Shown: positions 9,502-18,646, counted from the first letter of the stretch. The stretch: DNA of 64,000 nucleotides from Thauera butanivorans NBRC 103042 (GCF_001591165.1 NZ_BCUG01000030.1:1-64000), one strand, 5' to 3'. The notes: generated by a model from the sequence alone, not told the origin. Numbers and translations are program-made.

Positions 9502-9885
9502 ATGAAAGCCTCCAGAACATCCGCCCGCCTGATTCTTGCCGCCACCTTGCTGGCGGCCGGCCACACCGTCCAGGCCACGGAACCGGCGCAGGTCAGCGAC
9601 GGCATGCTCACCGGCAGCAACGGCATGACGCTCTACACCTTCGACAGGGACGCCGAAGGCAGCGGCACGAGCGCATGCAATGGCCCCTGCGCCACCAACT
9701 GGCCGCCGCTGCTGGTGATGGAGGGCGAAACGGCCGGGGCCGACTACAGCGTCGTGACGCGCGACGACGGCAGGAAGCAATGGGCCTACAAGGGCAAGCC
9801 GCTGTATTTCTGGGCCAAGGACCAGAAGCCGGGGGACAGGACGGGAGACGGCTTCAACAACGTCTGGCGCGTCGCGAAACCCTGA
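9502..9885 (+). CDS. Small secreted protein with lipoprotein_15 (COG4315) repeats
   Basis: This 127-residue protein begins with a Sec signal peptide (cleavage near VQATEP). It contains two copies of the COG4315 pattern YxFxxD: LYTFDRD with a following CNGPCATNWPPL, and LYFWAKDQKPGDRTGDGFNNVW. The family is periplasmic or surface-exposed and of unknown function; some relatives lie near redox or metal-stress genes. It has two cysteines (CNGPC) but no lipobox, so it is probably soluble. An AAGGAG ribosome-binding site precedes the ATG. It is a single-gene unit between a LysR gene and a convergent methyltransferase. Confidence 0.82.
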   Translation: MKASRTSARLILAATLLAAGHTVQATEPAQVSDGMLTGSNGMTLYTFDRDAEGSGTSACNGPCATNWPPLLVMEGETAGADYSVVTRDDGRKQWAYKGKPLYFWAKDQKPGDRTGDGFNNVWRVAKP

Positions 9886-9915
9886 AGCCGATGGCGACCC
9901 TGGATTGCCGCGGCG

Positions 9916-10674
9916 TCATAGCCTTCCGATGCGCATGTTGATCGGCCAGACGATGGCGCGGCGGGTGTCGCCGTCGCCCCATGCCGCGGAAATTTCGTCG
10001 GCGAAGCCGAGCAGCACGTCTTCGCGCCCCGCTTCCCTGGCATTGCGGACGGCCGACCAGGTCGACAGATAGCCCAGGAACTCGGGCAGGCGCCAGTCGA
10101 GCCGGATCTGCAGGGCTGGGGCGCTCAGTTCCTGGAAGGGGAAATCGAGGGTCGCGTAGCCGCTGTCCACCAGCTTGCGCTCGGGCGGCCAGCAGGGGCC
10201 GATGCCGTCCCGGTAGAAGGCCTGGAATCGCTCGTCGAGCGCGGGTTCGAGCCTGAGGACGCCATAGCTGACCAGGGCCAGGACGGCTCCCGGCGCGCCG
10301 ACCCGGCGAACCTCCCGGTAGAAGGCGGGCAGGTCGAACCAGTGCGCGGCCTGGGCCGCGGTGATCAGGCTCGCGCTGCCATCGGCCAGCGGAAGCCGTT
10401 CGGCCGGCGCGCACCGATAAGTGATGCGCGCGTTCGGCGCGGCGTGCGCGATCTGGTCGGCGCTGGGGTCCAGGCCGACGACCGTGTCGAAATGCGGCGC
10501 AAGCAGTTGGGTCAGTTGCCCGTTGCCGCAGCCGACATCGACCGCAAGCCCGGTGTCCGGCGCCGCCGAGGCGAGGAAGGCGGCAAGCTCGGGCGGGTAT
10601 TCGGGGCGAAAGCGCGCATAGGCGCTGCCGCCCTGGTCGAACCAGTTGCGTGCCGGGGTGGAATCACTCGACAT
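9916..10674 (-). CDS. Class I SAM-dependent methyltransferase
   Basis: This 252-residue protein has a Rossmann-type methyltransferase core. Motif I is DVGCGNGQLTQLLAPHF, followed by VVGLDPSADQ, the LPLADGSASLITAAQAAHWFD region and VLALVSYGVL. The N-terminal WFDQGGSAYARFRPEYP is typical of UbiE/Methyltransf_11 relatives that methylate small molecules, including trans-aconitate-like substrates. The substrate is not identifiable. The start at 10674 follows a strong GGAGG site; the longer frame is an artefact of an overlapping small reading frame. It is probably cotranscribed with the DnaQ-like gene upstream. Confidence 0.82.
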   Translation of the reverse strand: MSSDSTPARNWFDQGGSAYARFRPEYPPELAAFLASAAPDTGLAVDVGCGNGQLTQLLAPHFDTVVGLDPSADQIAHAAPNARITYRCAPAERLPLADGSASLITAAQAAHWFDLPAFYREVRRVGAPGAVLALVSYGVLRLEPALDERFQAFYRDGIGPCWPPERKLVDSGYATLDFPFQELSAPALQIRLDWRLPEFLGYLSTWSAVRNAREAGREDVLLGFADEISAAWGDGDTRRAIVWPINMRIGRL

Positions 10675-10813
10675 CGGTGTCGCCTCCTGTGGAAAGTCCT
10701 GCCTTGGCGGCCGCGATGCGGGCCGGGAATTCTTCGCGTGCCAGGGCCTGGGCCGCATCCTCCAGCACCTGCTCCAGCCGGTACACACCTGGCGAAGCTG
10801 CTTCTGCCGGCAC
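10664..10813 (-). CDS. Possible 49-residue small protein between exonuclease and methyltransferase
   Basis: A GTG-started frame begins two bases after the exonuclease stop codon. It ends by overlapping the first codons of the methyltransferase gene in a different frame. The predicted peptide is helix-prone and amphipathic (YRLEQVLEDAAQALAREEF), with a Gly/Asp-rich tail. Tight packing on both sides suggests a real, translationally coupled small gene. No family is recognised and no clear ribosome-binding site precedes the GTG, so this is tentative. Confidence 0.35.
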   Translation of the reverse strand: MPAEAASPGVYRLEQVLEDAAQALAREEFPARIAAAKAGLSTGGDTDVE

Positions 10814-10815
10814 CC

Positions 10816-11427
10816 TCACGCCCGGGTGAACGCCGCCAGGCATTTCTGCAACTGCGCCTTGGGCACGCGCTGAATCCGCCGCAGCAGTTCGACCGACACC
10901 TGCGGCACCCGATGGCGCTGGCGCAGTTCCTCTTCGAGACGCAGCAGCAGGCTTGCCGCCATCTCGGCATCGGCCAGCGCGCGGTGATAGCGGCCGGCGA
11001 CCGGCAGTTGCGCGTACTCGACCAGCGCACCGAGCTTGTGGCTGGGTGCCAGCGGGAACAGGCGGCGGGACAGCAGCAGCGAACAGACGAACTCCTGCCT
11101 GCGCGAGCGCTGGACGCGGGCGAGTTCGGCATCCCAGAACTTGGCGTCGAAGGAAGCGTTGTGGGCGACGATGGGGATGTCGCCGACGAAGTCGGACACT
11201 TCCCGCATGACCTCTCCGGCGGGCGGCGCGCTGCGGACCATGGCATTGGAAATCCCGGTCAGCGCTTCGATGAAGGCCGGGATGCGCACACCGGCGTTCA
11301 TCAGGCTCTGGTATCGATCCACCACCCGGCCGTCTTCCACGATCACCGCCGCGACCTCGGTCGCCCGGTCGCCCTGCGCGGGCGACAGCCCCGTGGTCTC
11401 GAAGTCGATCACCGCCACCACTTCCAT
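10816..11427 (-). CDS. DnaQ-like 3'-5' exonuclease (DEDDh family)
   Basis: This 203-residue protein has the exonuclease motifs of the DnaQ superfamily. Exo I is VIDFETTGLSP (D and E metal ligands), Exo II is VAHNASFDAKFWDAEL, and Exo III is YHRALADAEMAASLL (catalytic H and final D). Such stand-alone enzymes act in proofreading or DNA repair. The start at 11427 is chosen because the family begins at this position and an AGCAGGTG site precedes it. The upstream codons encode an unrelated, low-complexity leader. It is divergent from nosZ across a 400-base gap. Confidence 0.85.
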   Translation of the reverse strand: MEVVAVIDFETTGLSPAQGDRATEVAAVIVEDGRVVDRYQSLMNAGVRIPAFIEALTGISNAMVRSAPPAGEVMREVSDFVGDIPIVAHNASFDAKFWDAELARVQRSRRQEFVCSLLLSRRLFPLAPSHKLGALVEYAQLPVAGRYHRALADAEMAASLLLRLEEELRQRHRVPQVSVELLRRIQRVPKAQLQKCLAAFTRA

Positions 11428-11827
11428 GCTCGGTACACCTGCTGATTCGTCAGAGTCGGAACTGTAGCCGACATCCGGCGGATTCGGCCATGCCACATGG
11501 GGCGTGCCGAAGCGGGCACGAGCCCCGTTTGAAGGGCACTGACACCTGCCTGCCATCCCAGCAGCGGGGCTGTCATTTTCGGCAGCCGAGACAGCGCCAC
11601 ATTCGCCGGACGGTCGCCGAAAAGCCAGGCGCGGCGCCTTTTCCGGCATTGGCACGAACCATGCTCACTCCAGCCCATTCATCAATCCAAAAAATCGGCG
11701 GATCCGACTCCATGAATCAATCTCTTCGATTCACCCGTTTCCACGATCCGACGCCCATGGGCCGTGGTTCGACAAATATCGTTTTCCCGATGTCTGGAAT
11801 GCAGTAACTCATTAGGAGATATCCAAA
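11428..11827 (+). promoter_or_regulatory. nosZ upstream region with a sigma-54-like promoter at 11650-11665
   Basis: This gene-free stretch separates the exonuclease gene from nosZ. On the nos strand it holds TGGCAC-GAACC-ATGCT (11650-11665). This keeps the GG-N10-GC core of sigma-54 promoters and differs from consensus only in the first T of the -12 element. About 91-102 bases upstream, 11548-11559 on the opposite strand reads GGGATGGCAGGC, matching 9 of 12 bases of the motif found before the two stronger sigma-54 promoters in this window. An inverted repeat TGAATC-N9-GATTCA lies at 11713-11733. No exact FNR/NNR box was found. The 5' leader would be about 150 bases long. Confidence 0.4.
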
Positions 11828-14116
11828 ATGAAAACACTGGCAGTAAAGACCATGGCCCTGCTCATTGCGTCCGGCCTCGGCCTGGGCGCAGGCATGTCCT
11901 CCGCGGCCGAATCGCTGCAGGACGTGATGAAGCGCCGCAACCTGACCCAGCAGGATCTGCTCGCGGCGGCCAAGACCTACACGCCGAGCGGCGGCCGCGA
12001 CGAATTCCTTGCCTTCAGTTCGGGCGGACAATCCGGCCAGGTTCTCGTCTACGGCGTGCCTTCGATGCGCATCCTGAAATACATAGGCGTATTCACGCCT
12101 GAGCCCTGGCAAGGCTATGGCTACGACGAGGAATCCAAGGCAGTGCTCGCCCAGGGGCGCATCGACGGCAAGGACATCACCTGGGGCGATACCCATCACC
12201 CCGCGATTTCCGAAACCAATGGCGAATACGACGGCCAGTTCCTTTTCATCAACGACAAATCGAACCCGCGTATTGCCGTTCTCGATCTGCGCGACTTCGA
12301 AACCAAGCAGATCGTCGTCAATCCGATCATGAAATCGGAGCATGGCGGCGCCTTCGTCACCCCGAATACCGAGTACATCATCGAGGCCTCGCAATACGCC
12401 GCGCCGCTCGAGAACCAGAAGTTCTACCCGCTCGAGCAATTCAACGAGAAATACCGCGGCGCCATCACCTATTGGAAGTTCGATCGCGAGCACGGCAAGA
12501 TCAAGCCCGAAGAATCCTTCTCGCTCGAACTCCCGCCCTATTCTCAAGACCTTTCGGATGCGGGCAAGCTGGTGTCCGACGGCTGGTCCTTCACCAACAG
12601 CTTCTGCACGGAACGCTACGTCGGCGGCATCGAGAAGGGCCGCCCGCCGTACGAGGCCGGCTGTTCGGCGAAGGACACCGACTACATGCACGTGATCAAC
12701 TGGAAGCGTGCGGCCGAGATCGCCAGGGACGACAGCAAGATCCAGGTCATCAACGGCCATCGCGTGATCATGATGGAAACGGCGATCAAGGAAGGCATCC
12801 TGTTCCTGATTCCCGAGCCGAAGAGCCCGCACGGCGTCGATGTGACGCCGAACGGCAAGTTCATCGTCGTCTCCGGCAAGCTCGACACCCACGTATCCGT
12901 CTATTCCTTCGAGAAGATCATGGATGCGATCAAGAGCGGGCGCTTCGAATCCAAGGATCCGTATGGCATCCCGGTGATCGGCATGAAGGATGCGCTGCAC
13001 ACCCAGGTCCAGCTCGGCCTCGGCCCGCTGCACACCCAGTTCGATGCCAAGGAGTGCGTCGCCTACACCTCGCTGTATGTGGACTCGATGGTGGCGAAGT
13101 GGAACTTCTGCGAAGGCAAGCTGCTGGACAAGCTGGCCATCCACTACAACATCGGCCACCTGATGACGATGGAAGGCGACACCACCAAGCCGAAGGGCAA
13201 GTACCTGGTGGCGCTCAACAAGCTGTCGATCGACCGTTTCAACCCCGTGGGCCCGCTGCATCCGCAGAACCACCAGCTGATCGACATCAGCAACGACAAG
13301 ATGCAGCTGCTGTACGACATGCCGCTGCCGCTCGGCGAGCCGCACTACGTCGTCGGCATCGACGCCAAGAAGCTCAAGCCCGCGATCCGCTACAAGGTCG
13401 GCACCAATACGCGTACCGACTCCGAGCATGTGGGCAAGGTGCGCGCGGGCGAGGAGAAGATCGTCCGCGAGGGCAACAAGGTCACGGTGTATGGCACGCT
13501 GATCCGCTCGCACATCACTCCCGAGACCATCGAGGTCGAAAAGGGTGACGAGGTCACGATCTACCTGACCAACCTCGAGCGCGCCCAGGACGAGACCCAC
13601 GGCTTCACCGTCTCGACCTACAACGTGCATGCCTCGGTCGAGCCGGGCAAGACCGCCTCGGTCAAGTTCACCGCGGACAAGGAAGGCGTGTATCCGTACT
13701 ACTGCACCGAGTTCTGCTCGGCGCTGCACCTCGAGATGCAGGGCTACCTGCTGGTCAGCCCGAAGGGCTGGAAGCCCGAGGAAGGCGCCCAGCTCGCCGC
13801 CGCCAACTACACCGAAACCGACTACAAGAACACCTTGAAGAAGGTTGTGGACACCCAGGCGGTCATCGACCAGGTCGTCGGCTACATCACCTCGGTGAAC
13901 TACAAGGCCTATCCGGAAGTCGTCGCGCTGATGGAAGACGCCACCGACCAGCTCGGCAAGACCCAGGAAGCCAAGGCCAAGCACGAGGCCGCCGCCGCCC
14001 AGCAGGACTGGGAGCAGGCGAACCTGTGGGCCGAGCAGGTGTGGCAGTACCAGGTCAAGGCTGCCGACATCGGTCTGCGCGCGAAGACCTTCCTCGAGCA
14101 GAAGGGCGCCAAGTAG
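11828..14116 (+). CDS. nosZ: Nitrous oxide reductase NosZ, clade II (Sec-exported)
   Basis: This 762-residue periplasmic multicopper enzyme reduces N2O to N2. The N-terminus is a plain Sec signal (MKTLAVKTMALLIASGLGLG) without a twin-arginine motif, which marks the clade II (atypical) lineage. The propeller domain carries His-rich segments for the CuZ site (DTHHPAISE, SEHGGAFVTP, GPLHTQFD). The C-terminal cupredoxin domain has the CuA motif CTEFCSALHLEM near residues 626-637, supplying two Cys, His and Met ligands. A TAGGAGAT ribosome-binding site precedes the start. It heads a long same-strand gene cluster whose products supply electrons and copper. Confidence 0.98.
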   Translation: MKTLAVKTMALLIASGLGLGAGMSSAAESLQDVMKRRNLTQQDLLAAAKTYTPSGGRDEFLAFSSGGQSGQVLVYGVPSMRILKYIGVFTPEPWQGYGYDEESKAVLAQGRIDGKDITWGDTHHPAISETNGEYDGQFLFINDKSNPRIAVLDLRDFETKQIVVNPIMKSEHGGAFVTPNTEYIIEASQYAAPLENQKFYPLEQFNEKYRGAITYWKFDREHGKIKPEESFSLELPPYSQDLSDAGKLVSDGWSFTNSFCTERYVGGIEKGRPPYEAGCSAKDTDYMHVINWKRAAEIARDDSKIQVINGHRVIMMETAIKEGILFLIPEPKSPHGVDVTPNGKFIVVSGKLDTHVSVYSFEKIMDAIKSGRFESKDPYGIPVIGMKDALHTQVQLGLGPLHTQFDAKECVAYTSLYVDSMVAKWNFCEGKLLDKLAIHYNIGHLMTMEGDTTKPKGKYLVALNKLSIDRFNPVGPLHPQNHQLIDISNDKMQLLYDMPLPLGEPHYVVGIDAKKLKPAIRYKVGTNTRTDSEHVGKVRAGEEKIVREGNKVTVYGTLIRSHITPETIEVEKGDEVTIYLTNLERAQDETHGFTVSTYNVHASVEPGKTASVKFTADKEGVYPYYCTEFCSALHLEMQGYLLVSPKGWKPEEGAQLAAANYTETDYKNTLKKVVDTQAVIDQVVGYITSVNYKAYPEVVALMEDATDQLGKTQEAKAKHEAAAAQQDWEQANLWAEQVWQYQVKAADIGLRAKTFLEQKGAK

Positions 14117-14188
14117 CACACGAATCGGGGAGCGGAGCCAGTGGCCGCCGTTCCCCGACCTTTCTTCTCTCCCAAGGATGACGGATCC

Positions 14189-14497
14189 ATGAAGCTGATC
14201 GTTTCCCTGCTGCTGGCGGCCACCGTGTCCGCCCCCGCTTTCGCCGCGCTCGACGGCGCCAGGCTCTACGCCGAAAAGACCTGCAACGCCTGTCACGGCG
14301 CAGACGCCAGGAAGCCGCTGCTGCCCACGTACCCCATGCTCGCCGGCCAGAACGCGGCCTATGCCGAGCAGCAGATGAAGGACATCAAGAGCGGCACGCG
14401 TGCCAATGGCCAGTCCGCCGCGATGAAGGGCGTGATGCACCTCGTCAATGACGAAGAGATCAAGGCGATCGCCGCCTGGCTCGAAAGCCTGAAATGA
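14189..14497 (+). CDS. Periplasmic monohaem cytochrome c (c553-like)
   Basis: This 102-residue precursor has a signal peptide ending near FAALDG, one haem-attachment motif (CNACH) and a distal methionine candidate in YPMLAGQ. The pattern LPTYPMLAGQNAAYAEQQMKDIKSGTR is typical of c553/c4-type class I cytochromes. Clade II nos clusters usually encode such cytochromes (nosC1/nosC2), which probably carry electrons to NosZ. The start at 14189 is preferred over the upstream frame start because it directly begins the signal peptide and follows an AAGGA site. Confidence 0.92.
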   Translation: MKLIVSLLLAATVSAPAFAALDGARLYAEKTCNACHGADARKPLLPTYPMLAGQNAAYAEQQMKDIKSGTRANGQSAAMKGVMHLVNDEEIKAIAAWLESLK

Positions 14498-14586
14498 GGC
14501 AGCCCTTCACCGCCCCCCGTGACCACGCATGCGGAAGCCATGTTCTCTCCAAGCCCTCCGCGCTGCACCGATTGAGGACCCGAATC

Positions 14587-15300
14587 ATGAAGATCACCGT
14601 TCTGCTCACCGCCCTGCTCTCCGCCAGCCTCGCGTTCGCCGGCCCCCCTGCACCGAAGGCAACCGGCATCGAGGGCGAAGGTTATGTCTGGAACGCCCAG
14701 GAAGGCGAAAAGATCGAGGCGCTCCAGCTCGAGGGAGACGTCACCCGCGGCGAGGAAGCCTATGAAATCTGCGGCGCCTGTCATCTGCCGTCCGGCGCAG
14801 GGCGTCCCGACGGCACCTTCCCGCAGCTCGCGGGCCAGCACACCACCGTGTTGATCAAGCAGATGGCCGACATCCGCGCCGGCCTGCGCGACAACCCGAC
14901 CATGTATCCGTTCGCGGTGACCCTGGTCGACCCGCAGGAACTCGCCGACGTCTCCGCCTATATCGAAAGCCTGTGCATCCCGACCGACCACGGCAAGTAC
15001 GAGGGCGCCGACGTCTCGATCCAGATCGCCAAGGGCAGGGAGATGTACGAGAAGGACTGCATGGAGTGCCACGGCAAGAACGGGGAGGGCGACAAGGAGA
15101 AGTTCTACCCCGTCATCGCCGGCCAGCACTACAAGTACCTGCTGCGCCAGATGACCGAGATCCGTGACGGCCACCGCCGCAACGCCAACCCCGACATGGT
15201 CAAGGTCATCAAGCCATACAACGACGACCAGTTGGTGGCGATCTCCGCCTACCAGGCCAGCCTGAAGATGCCCGGCTCGATGTGCAGCGCCAAGAAGTGA
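14587..15300 (+). CDS. Periplasmic dihaem cytochrome c (c4-like)
   Basis: This 237-residue precursor has a Sec signal peptide and two haem-binding motifs, CGACH and CMECH. Each is followed by the class I pattern (FPQLAGQHTTVLIKQMADIRAGLR and YPVIAGQHYKYLLRQMTEIRDGHR), so it is a two-domain c4-type cytochrome. In this context it is likely a donor or relay between the NosG/NosH membrane module and NosZ. The start at 14587 coincides with the signal peptide; the upstream in-frame residues are not signal-like. Confidence 0.92.
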   Translation: MKITVLLTALLSASLAFAGPPAPKATGIEGEGYVWNAQEGEKIEALQLEGDVTRGEEAYEICGACHLPSGAGRPDGTFPQLAGQHTTVLIKQMADIRAGLRDNPTMYPFAVTLVDPQELADVSAYIESLCIPTDHGKYEGADVSIQIAKGREMYEKDCMECHGKNGEGDKEKFYPVIAGQHYKYLLRQMTEIRDGHRRNANPDMVKVIKPYNDDQLVAISAYQASLKMPGSMCSAKK

Positions 15301-15392
15301 CCCGCTGACCTGCCCGTCTCGCACCGGGGGGTACGTGCCACGCGCACGCCCCCCGGGACCGCCAACCCATCCTCTCGCGACCGGAGCTCCAC

Positions 15393-16394
15393 ATGCCTGC
15401 AACCCAAAACAAGAACGGCCTGATCGCCGGCCTCACGCTGGTGGCGCTGGTGGCGATGGTCGCCGCCTACTTCGCCCCCATCTGGTGGGTGTCGCTGACT
15501 GCCCCGAACTACCCTGAAGACGCCTTCCCGGACGGCATCCGCATCCACTTCCACTTCGATGGCGTCAAGAACGGCTGCTCCACCCCGCCGAAGACCTCGC
15601 GTCTTGCCGAAGAAACGATGGCCGAGGACATGGGCGAGGGCACCGGCCGCTACAACCCGATTCTCGCCGAGCAGACCACGCTGACCGGCAAGGCGACCGC
15701 GCTCGACTGCGTTCACGAGATGAACACGATCAACCACTACGTCGGCATGTATCCGATCGCCACCGGCGGCCCGGTCGAAACCAAGCTCTCCAAATTCTTC
15801 ATCACCTTCTTCGCCGTGATGCTGCTCACCTTCGCCGTGCGCGACCGCAGGCTGCGCCTGGGCATCATGGGGGCCGGTTTCGGCGCACTGGCCGCATGGA
15901 TGGTCGCCGACCAGTTCGTGATGGGCAGGCTCGCCATCCACGTGCAGCACTACATGGACGAGTCCGCGACCTTCTTCAACGACCCCGAACGCATCGCCGC
16001 CTGGGGCAGGAACGTCGAGCTGGTCTCGAAGATCGCGATCTTCGGCCTGATCGCCGCCATGCTCGTGGTGCTCGCCGGCGTGCTCAAGTTCCGCTCCTTC
16101 GAACTGCTGCTCGCGCTGATTCCCGGCCTGCTGCCGCTGTTCTACCTGGTCGAGTATTCCGGCTGGCTGTGGTTCTTCGGCCACAACCTGCACCCGTGGG
16201 GCGCTTTCACGGTGAAGCCCTTCATGCCCACCGTGTTCGGCGAAGGCAAGGTGGCGCAGTTTTCCACCTTTTCGTACCCGCACTGGGGTTACGGCCTGCT
16301 GATGGTGGTGTTCGTCTGCCTGATGCTCGCCCTGCTGCTGCGCCGCAAGCAATTGCGCGAAGAGCAAGCCCTGGCCGGCACCCGGCAAGGATGA
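15393..16394 (+). CDS. nosB: NosB-like polytopic membrane protein of clade II nos clusters
   Basis: This 333-residue protein has an N-terminal membrane helix (residues about 10-32), a periplasmic-looking loop of about 100 residues, and then four to five further helices. The loop contains IHFHFDGVKNGC and ALDCVHEMNTINHYVGM, rich in His, Cys and Met. Its place between the nos cytochromes and nosD matches NosB, a protein found with clade II NosZ whose exact role is not established. The conserved HFHF and HEMNTINHYVGM elements could bind a metal or contact quinone, which is inference. The gene lies 92 bases after the dihaem cytochrome gene and 6 bases before nosD. Confidence 0.8.
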   Translation: MPATQNKNGLIAGLTLVALVAMVAAYFAPIWWVSLTAPNYPEDAFPDGIRIHFHFDGVKNGCSTPPKTSRLAEETMAEDMGEGTGRYNPILAEQTTLTGKATALDCVHEMNTINHYVGMYPIATGGPVETKLSKFFITFFAVMLLTFAVRDRRLRLGIMGAGFGALAAWMVADQFVMGRLAIHVQHYMDESATFFNDPERIAAWGRNVELVSKIAIFGLIAAMLVVLAGVLKFRSFELLLALIPGLLPLFYLVEYSGWLWFFGHNLHPWGAFTVKPFMPTVFGEGKVAQFSTFSYPHWGYGLLMVVFVCLMLALLLRRKQLREEQALAGTRQG

Positions 16395-16400
16395 ACGCCC

Positions 16401-17783
16401 GTGAGCATTCTTCAGCGGCTGACATTGCTGGCCGCGGCAGCGGCCCTGGCCCTGCCCACGGCCCAGGCGCGGGAGTCCGACGGCGAGGACCGGGTCCGCG
16501 GACCCGGCGCCACCGCCGACTTTTCCACCGCGCCGCGGGTCGACGTCCATAAACCGGTCGAACTGATCCCGCTCTACCTGCGCCACAAGCGCATCCACGG
16601 GCTGCAGCCCTTCCAGGAACTGGTCGACAAGGCGCCCGAAGGCAGCGTGCTCAAGGTTCCGGCAGGCCATTACTCAGGGCCGGTGCACGTCAGGAAGCGC
16701 CTGACGATCGAGGGCGAAGGCGAGGTCGTCATCGACGGCGGCGACAAGGGTACCGTGTTCGTGCTCGAAACCAACGAAGCCACGCTGCGCAATCTCACCA
16801 TCACCGGCTCGGGCGACTCGCACGACGCCGACGACACCTGCCTGAACATCCGCGGCCACGGCAACCTGGTCGAGAAACTGAACATCGCCGACTGCCTGTT
16901 CGGCATCGACCTCAAGCAGGCCGACCACAACATCGTGCGCAACAACAAGGTGCGCTCGAAGGACGCCGAACTCGGCGTGCGCGGCGACGGCATCCGCCTG
17001 TGGTACAGCAACGACAACCTGATCGAGAACAACCTCGTCACCGACACGCGCGACATGGTGGCCTGGTACTCGCACCGCAACATCTACCGCGGCAACGAAG
17101 GGCGGCGCAGCCGCTACTCGATCCACTTCATGTTCGCCAACCACAACATCGTCGAGAACAACCGCTTCCACGACAATGCCGTGGGCATCTACTTCATGTA
17201 CATGGAGGGCGGCGTGGCGCGCAACAACGTCATCTCGCACGCCACCGGCGCCACCGGCATGGGGCTGGGCTTCAAGGAGTCCTCGGACATCCTGCTCGAG
17301 AACAACGAGATCATCTACTGCGCCGTGGGCGTGGGCTCCGACCTCTCGCCCTTCCAGCCCGACACCGCGATCCGCTTCGTCAATAACCGCTTCGCCTTCA
17401 ACGGCGTCGCCATCCAGCTCACCAGCGAACTCGGCGGCAACGAGATGCTCGGCAACATCTTCGAGGGCAACCTCACCGACATGTATCAGGCTGGCCGCGG
17501 CGAAGGCGTCAAGAACAAATGGAACGGGAACTACTTCGACACCTACCAGGGCTTCGACCGTGACGGGGACGGCCACGGCGACACCCCGCACGAGGAATAT
17601 GCCTACGCCGACCGGATCTGGATGGAGATCCCCAGCGCGCGCTTCTTCAAGACCTCGCCCGTCCTCGAACTGCTCGACTTCCTCGAGCGCCTCGCGCCGT
17701 TCTCGAATCCGGACCTCCAGGCCCGCGACGAAAACCCTCTCTACATCAAGCCCGAACGGCGCACCGAAGGGAATGCATCATGA
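16401..17783 (+). CDS. nosD: NosD copper-site maturation protein (periplasmic beta-helix)
   Basis: This 460-residue protein has a Sec signal peptide (ending near TAQARES) and a long run of parallel beta-helix repeats of the NosD/CASH type (NLVEKLNIADC, HNIVRNNKV, DNLIENNLV, HNIVENNRF and others). NosD acts with the NosFY ABC transporter in assembling the CuZ sulfide-bridged cluster of NosZ. The start codon is GTG at 16401, six bases after nosB. The stop overlaps the nosG start in an ATGA junction, indicating translational coupling. Confidence 0.95.
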   Translation: MSILQRLTLLAAAAALALPTAQARESDGEDRVRGPGATADFSTAPRVDVHKPVELIPLYLRHKRIHGLQPFQELVDKAPEGSVLKVPAGHYSGPVHVRKRLTIEGEGEVVIDGGDKGTVFVLETNEATLRNLTITGSGDSHDADDTCLNIRGHGNLVEKLNIADCLFGIDLKQADHNIVRNNKVRSKDAELGVRGDGIRLWYSNDNLIENNLVTDTRDMVAWYSHRNIYRGNEGRRSRYSIHFMFANHNIVENNRFHDNAVGIYFMYMEGGVARNNVISHATGATGMGLGFKESSDILLENNEIIYCAVGVGSDLSPFQPDTAIRFVNNRFAFNGVAIQLTSELGGNEMLGNIFEGNLTDMYQAGRGEGVKNKWNGNYFDTYQGFDRDGDGHGDTPHEEYAYADRIWMEIPSARFFKTSPVLELLDFLERLAPFSNPDLQARDENPLYIKPERRTEGNAS

Positions 17784-18646
17784 GCGACAAGGAAAACGCC
17801 CCCGCGCCCGCCGCCCCGGCCAAGGGCAAGGCGCCCGTTTCGCGCGAACGCGCGCGCCAGGGCCGGCGCAAGGCCTTGCGCACGATCCTGCTCACCGGCG
17901 GCGTGCTCGGCGCCGGCCTGTCCGGCTACCTGCCGCTGGTCTATGCGCGCACCAGCCGCCTGCGGCCGCCCGGCGCACTCGACGAGAAGGAGTTCCTGCA
18001 GTCCTGCATCAAGTGCGGGCAATGCGTGCAGGTATGCCCGGTCAATGCGATCAGGCTCGCCGATCTGACCGACGGTTTCGGCGTCGGCACCCCGTACATC
18101 GACGCCCGCGAGCAGGCCTGCGATTTCTCCTGTGACGCGGTGCAGTGCATCCTCGCCTGTCCGACCGGTTCGCTGACCTACGACAAGCCCGATTTCCTGC
18201 CGGTGCGCGCGGGCGCTGCGCTGCCGCAGAAGCCGACCCTGATCGCCAAGATGAACGACCCCGAGCCCACGCTCAACATGACCGAGCGCATGGGCGTGGC
18301 GCGCCTGACCCGCCCGGAATCCTGCCTGGCGATGAAGGGCGAGGGCTTCAAGGGCCAGGCCCGCGGCCCCGGATTCAAGGGCAGGATGCGATACGTCAAG
18401 GTCGACCGCTGGAAGCCCATCCAGGTCGCCGACCATCCCTACGACGTCCCGCTGTGCGACCTGTGCATGCGCGAATGCCCGATCGCCGGCGCGATCTCGC
18501 TGGAGAAGTTCACCGGCCCCGACGGCAGCACACGCGCGCGCCCGATCGTGCACGAGAACTGCGTCGGCTGCGGCGTGTGCGAGATGATCTGCCCGACCGA
18601 ACCCGCCTCGATCGCCATCGTCCCCCGTGAGGTGTGGAAATCATGA
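17780..18646 (+). CDS. nosG: NosG polyferredoxin-type iron-sulfur protein
   Basis: This 288-residue protein resembles NapG/MauM. A basic N-terminus precedes one membrane or export helix (TILLTGGVLGAGLSGYLPLV). Four 4Fe-4S binding segments follow: CIKCGQCVQVCPVNA, CDFSCDAVQCILACPTG, CDLCMRECPIAG and CVGCGVCEMICPTEP. With NosH it is thought to move electrons from menaquinol or another quinol towards periplasmic cytochromes in clade II systems that lack NosR. It overlaps nosD and nosH by ATGA at both ends. Confidence 0.93.
   Translation: MSDKENAPAPAAPAKGKAPVSRERARQGRRKALRTILLTGGVLGAGLSGYLPLVYARTSRLRPPGALDEKEFLQSCIKCGQCVQVCPVNAIRLADLTDGFGVGTPYIDAREQACDFSCDAVQCILACPTGSLTYDKPDFLPVRAGAALPQKPTLIAKMNDPEPTLNMTERMGVARLTRPESCLAMKGEGFKGQARGPGFKGRMRYVKVDRWKPIQVADHPYDVPLCDLCMRECPIAGAISLEKFTGPDGSTRARPIVHENCVGCGVCEMICPTEPASIAIVPREVWKS

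Noticed and set aside
11717..14440. 907-codon minus-strand frame opposite nosZ
   Set aside because: Low-complexity Leu/Gly/Asp/Val composition and complete overlap with nosZ; no domain is seen.
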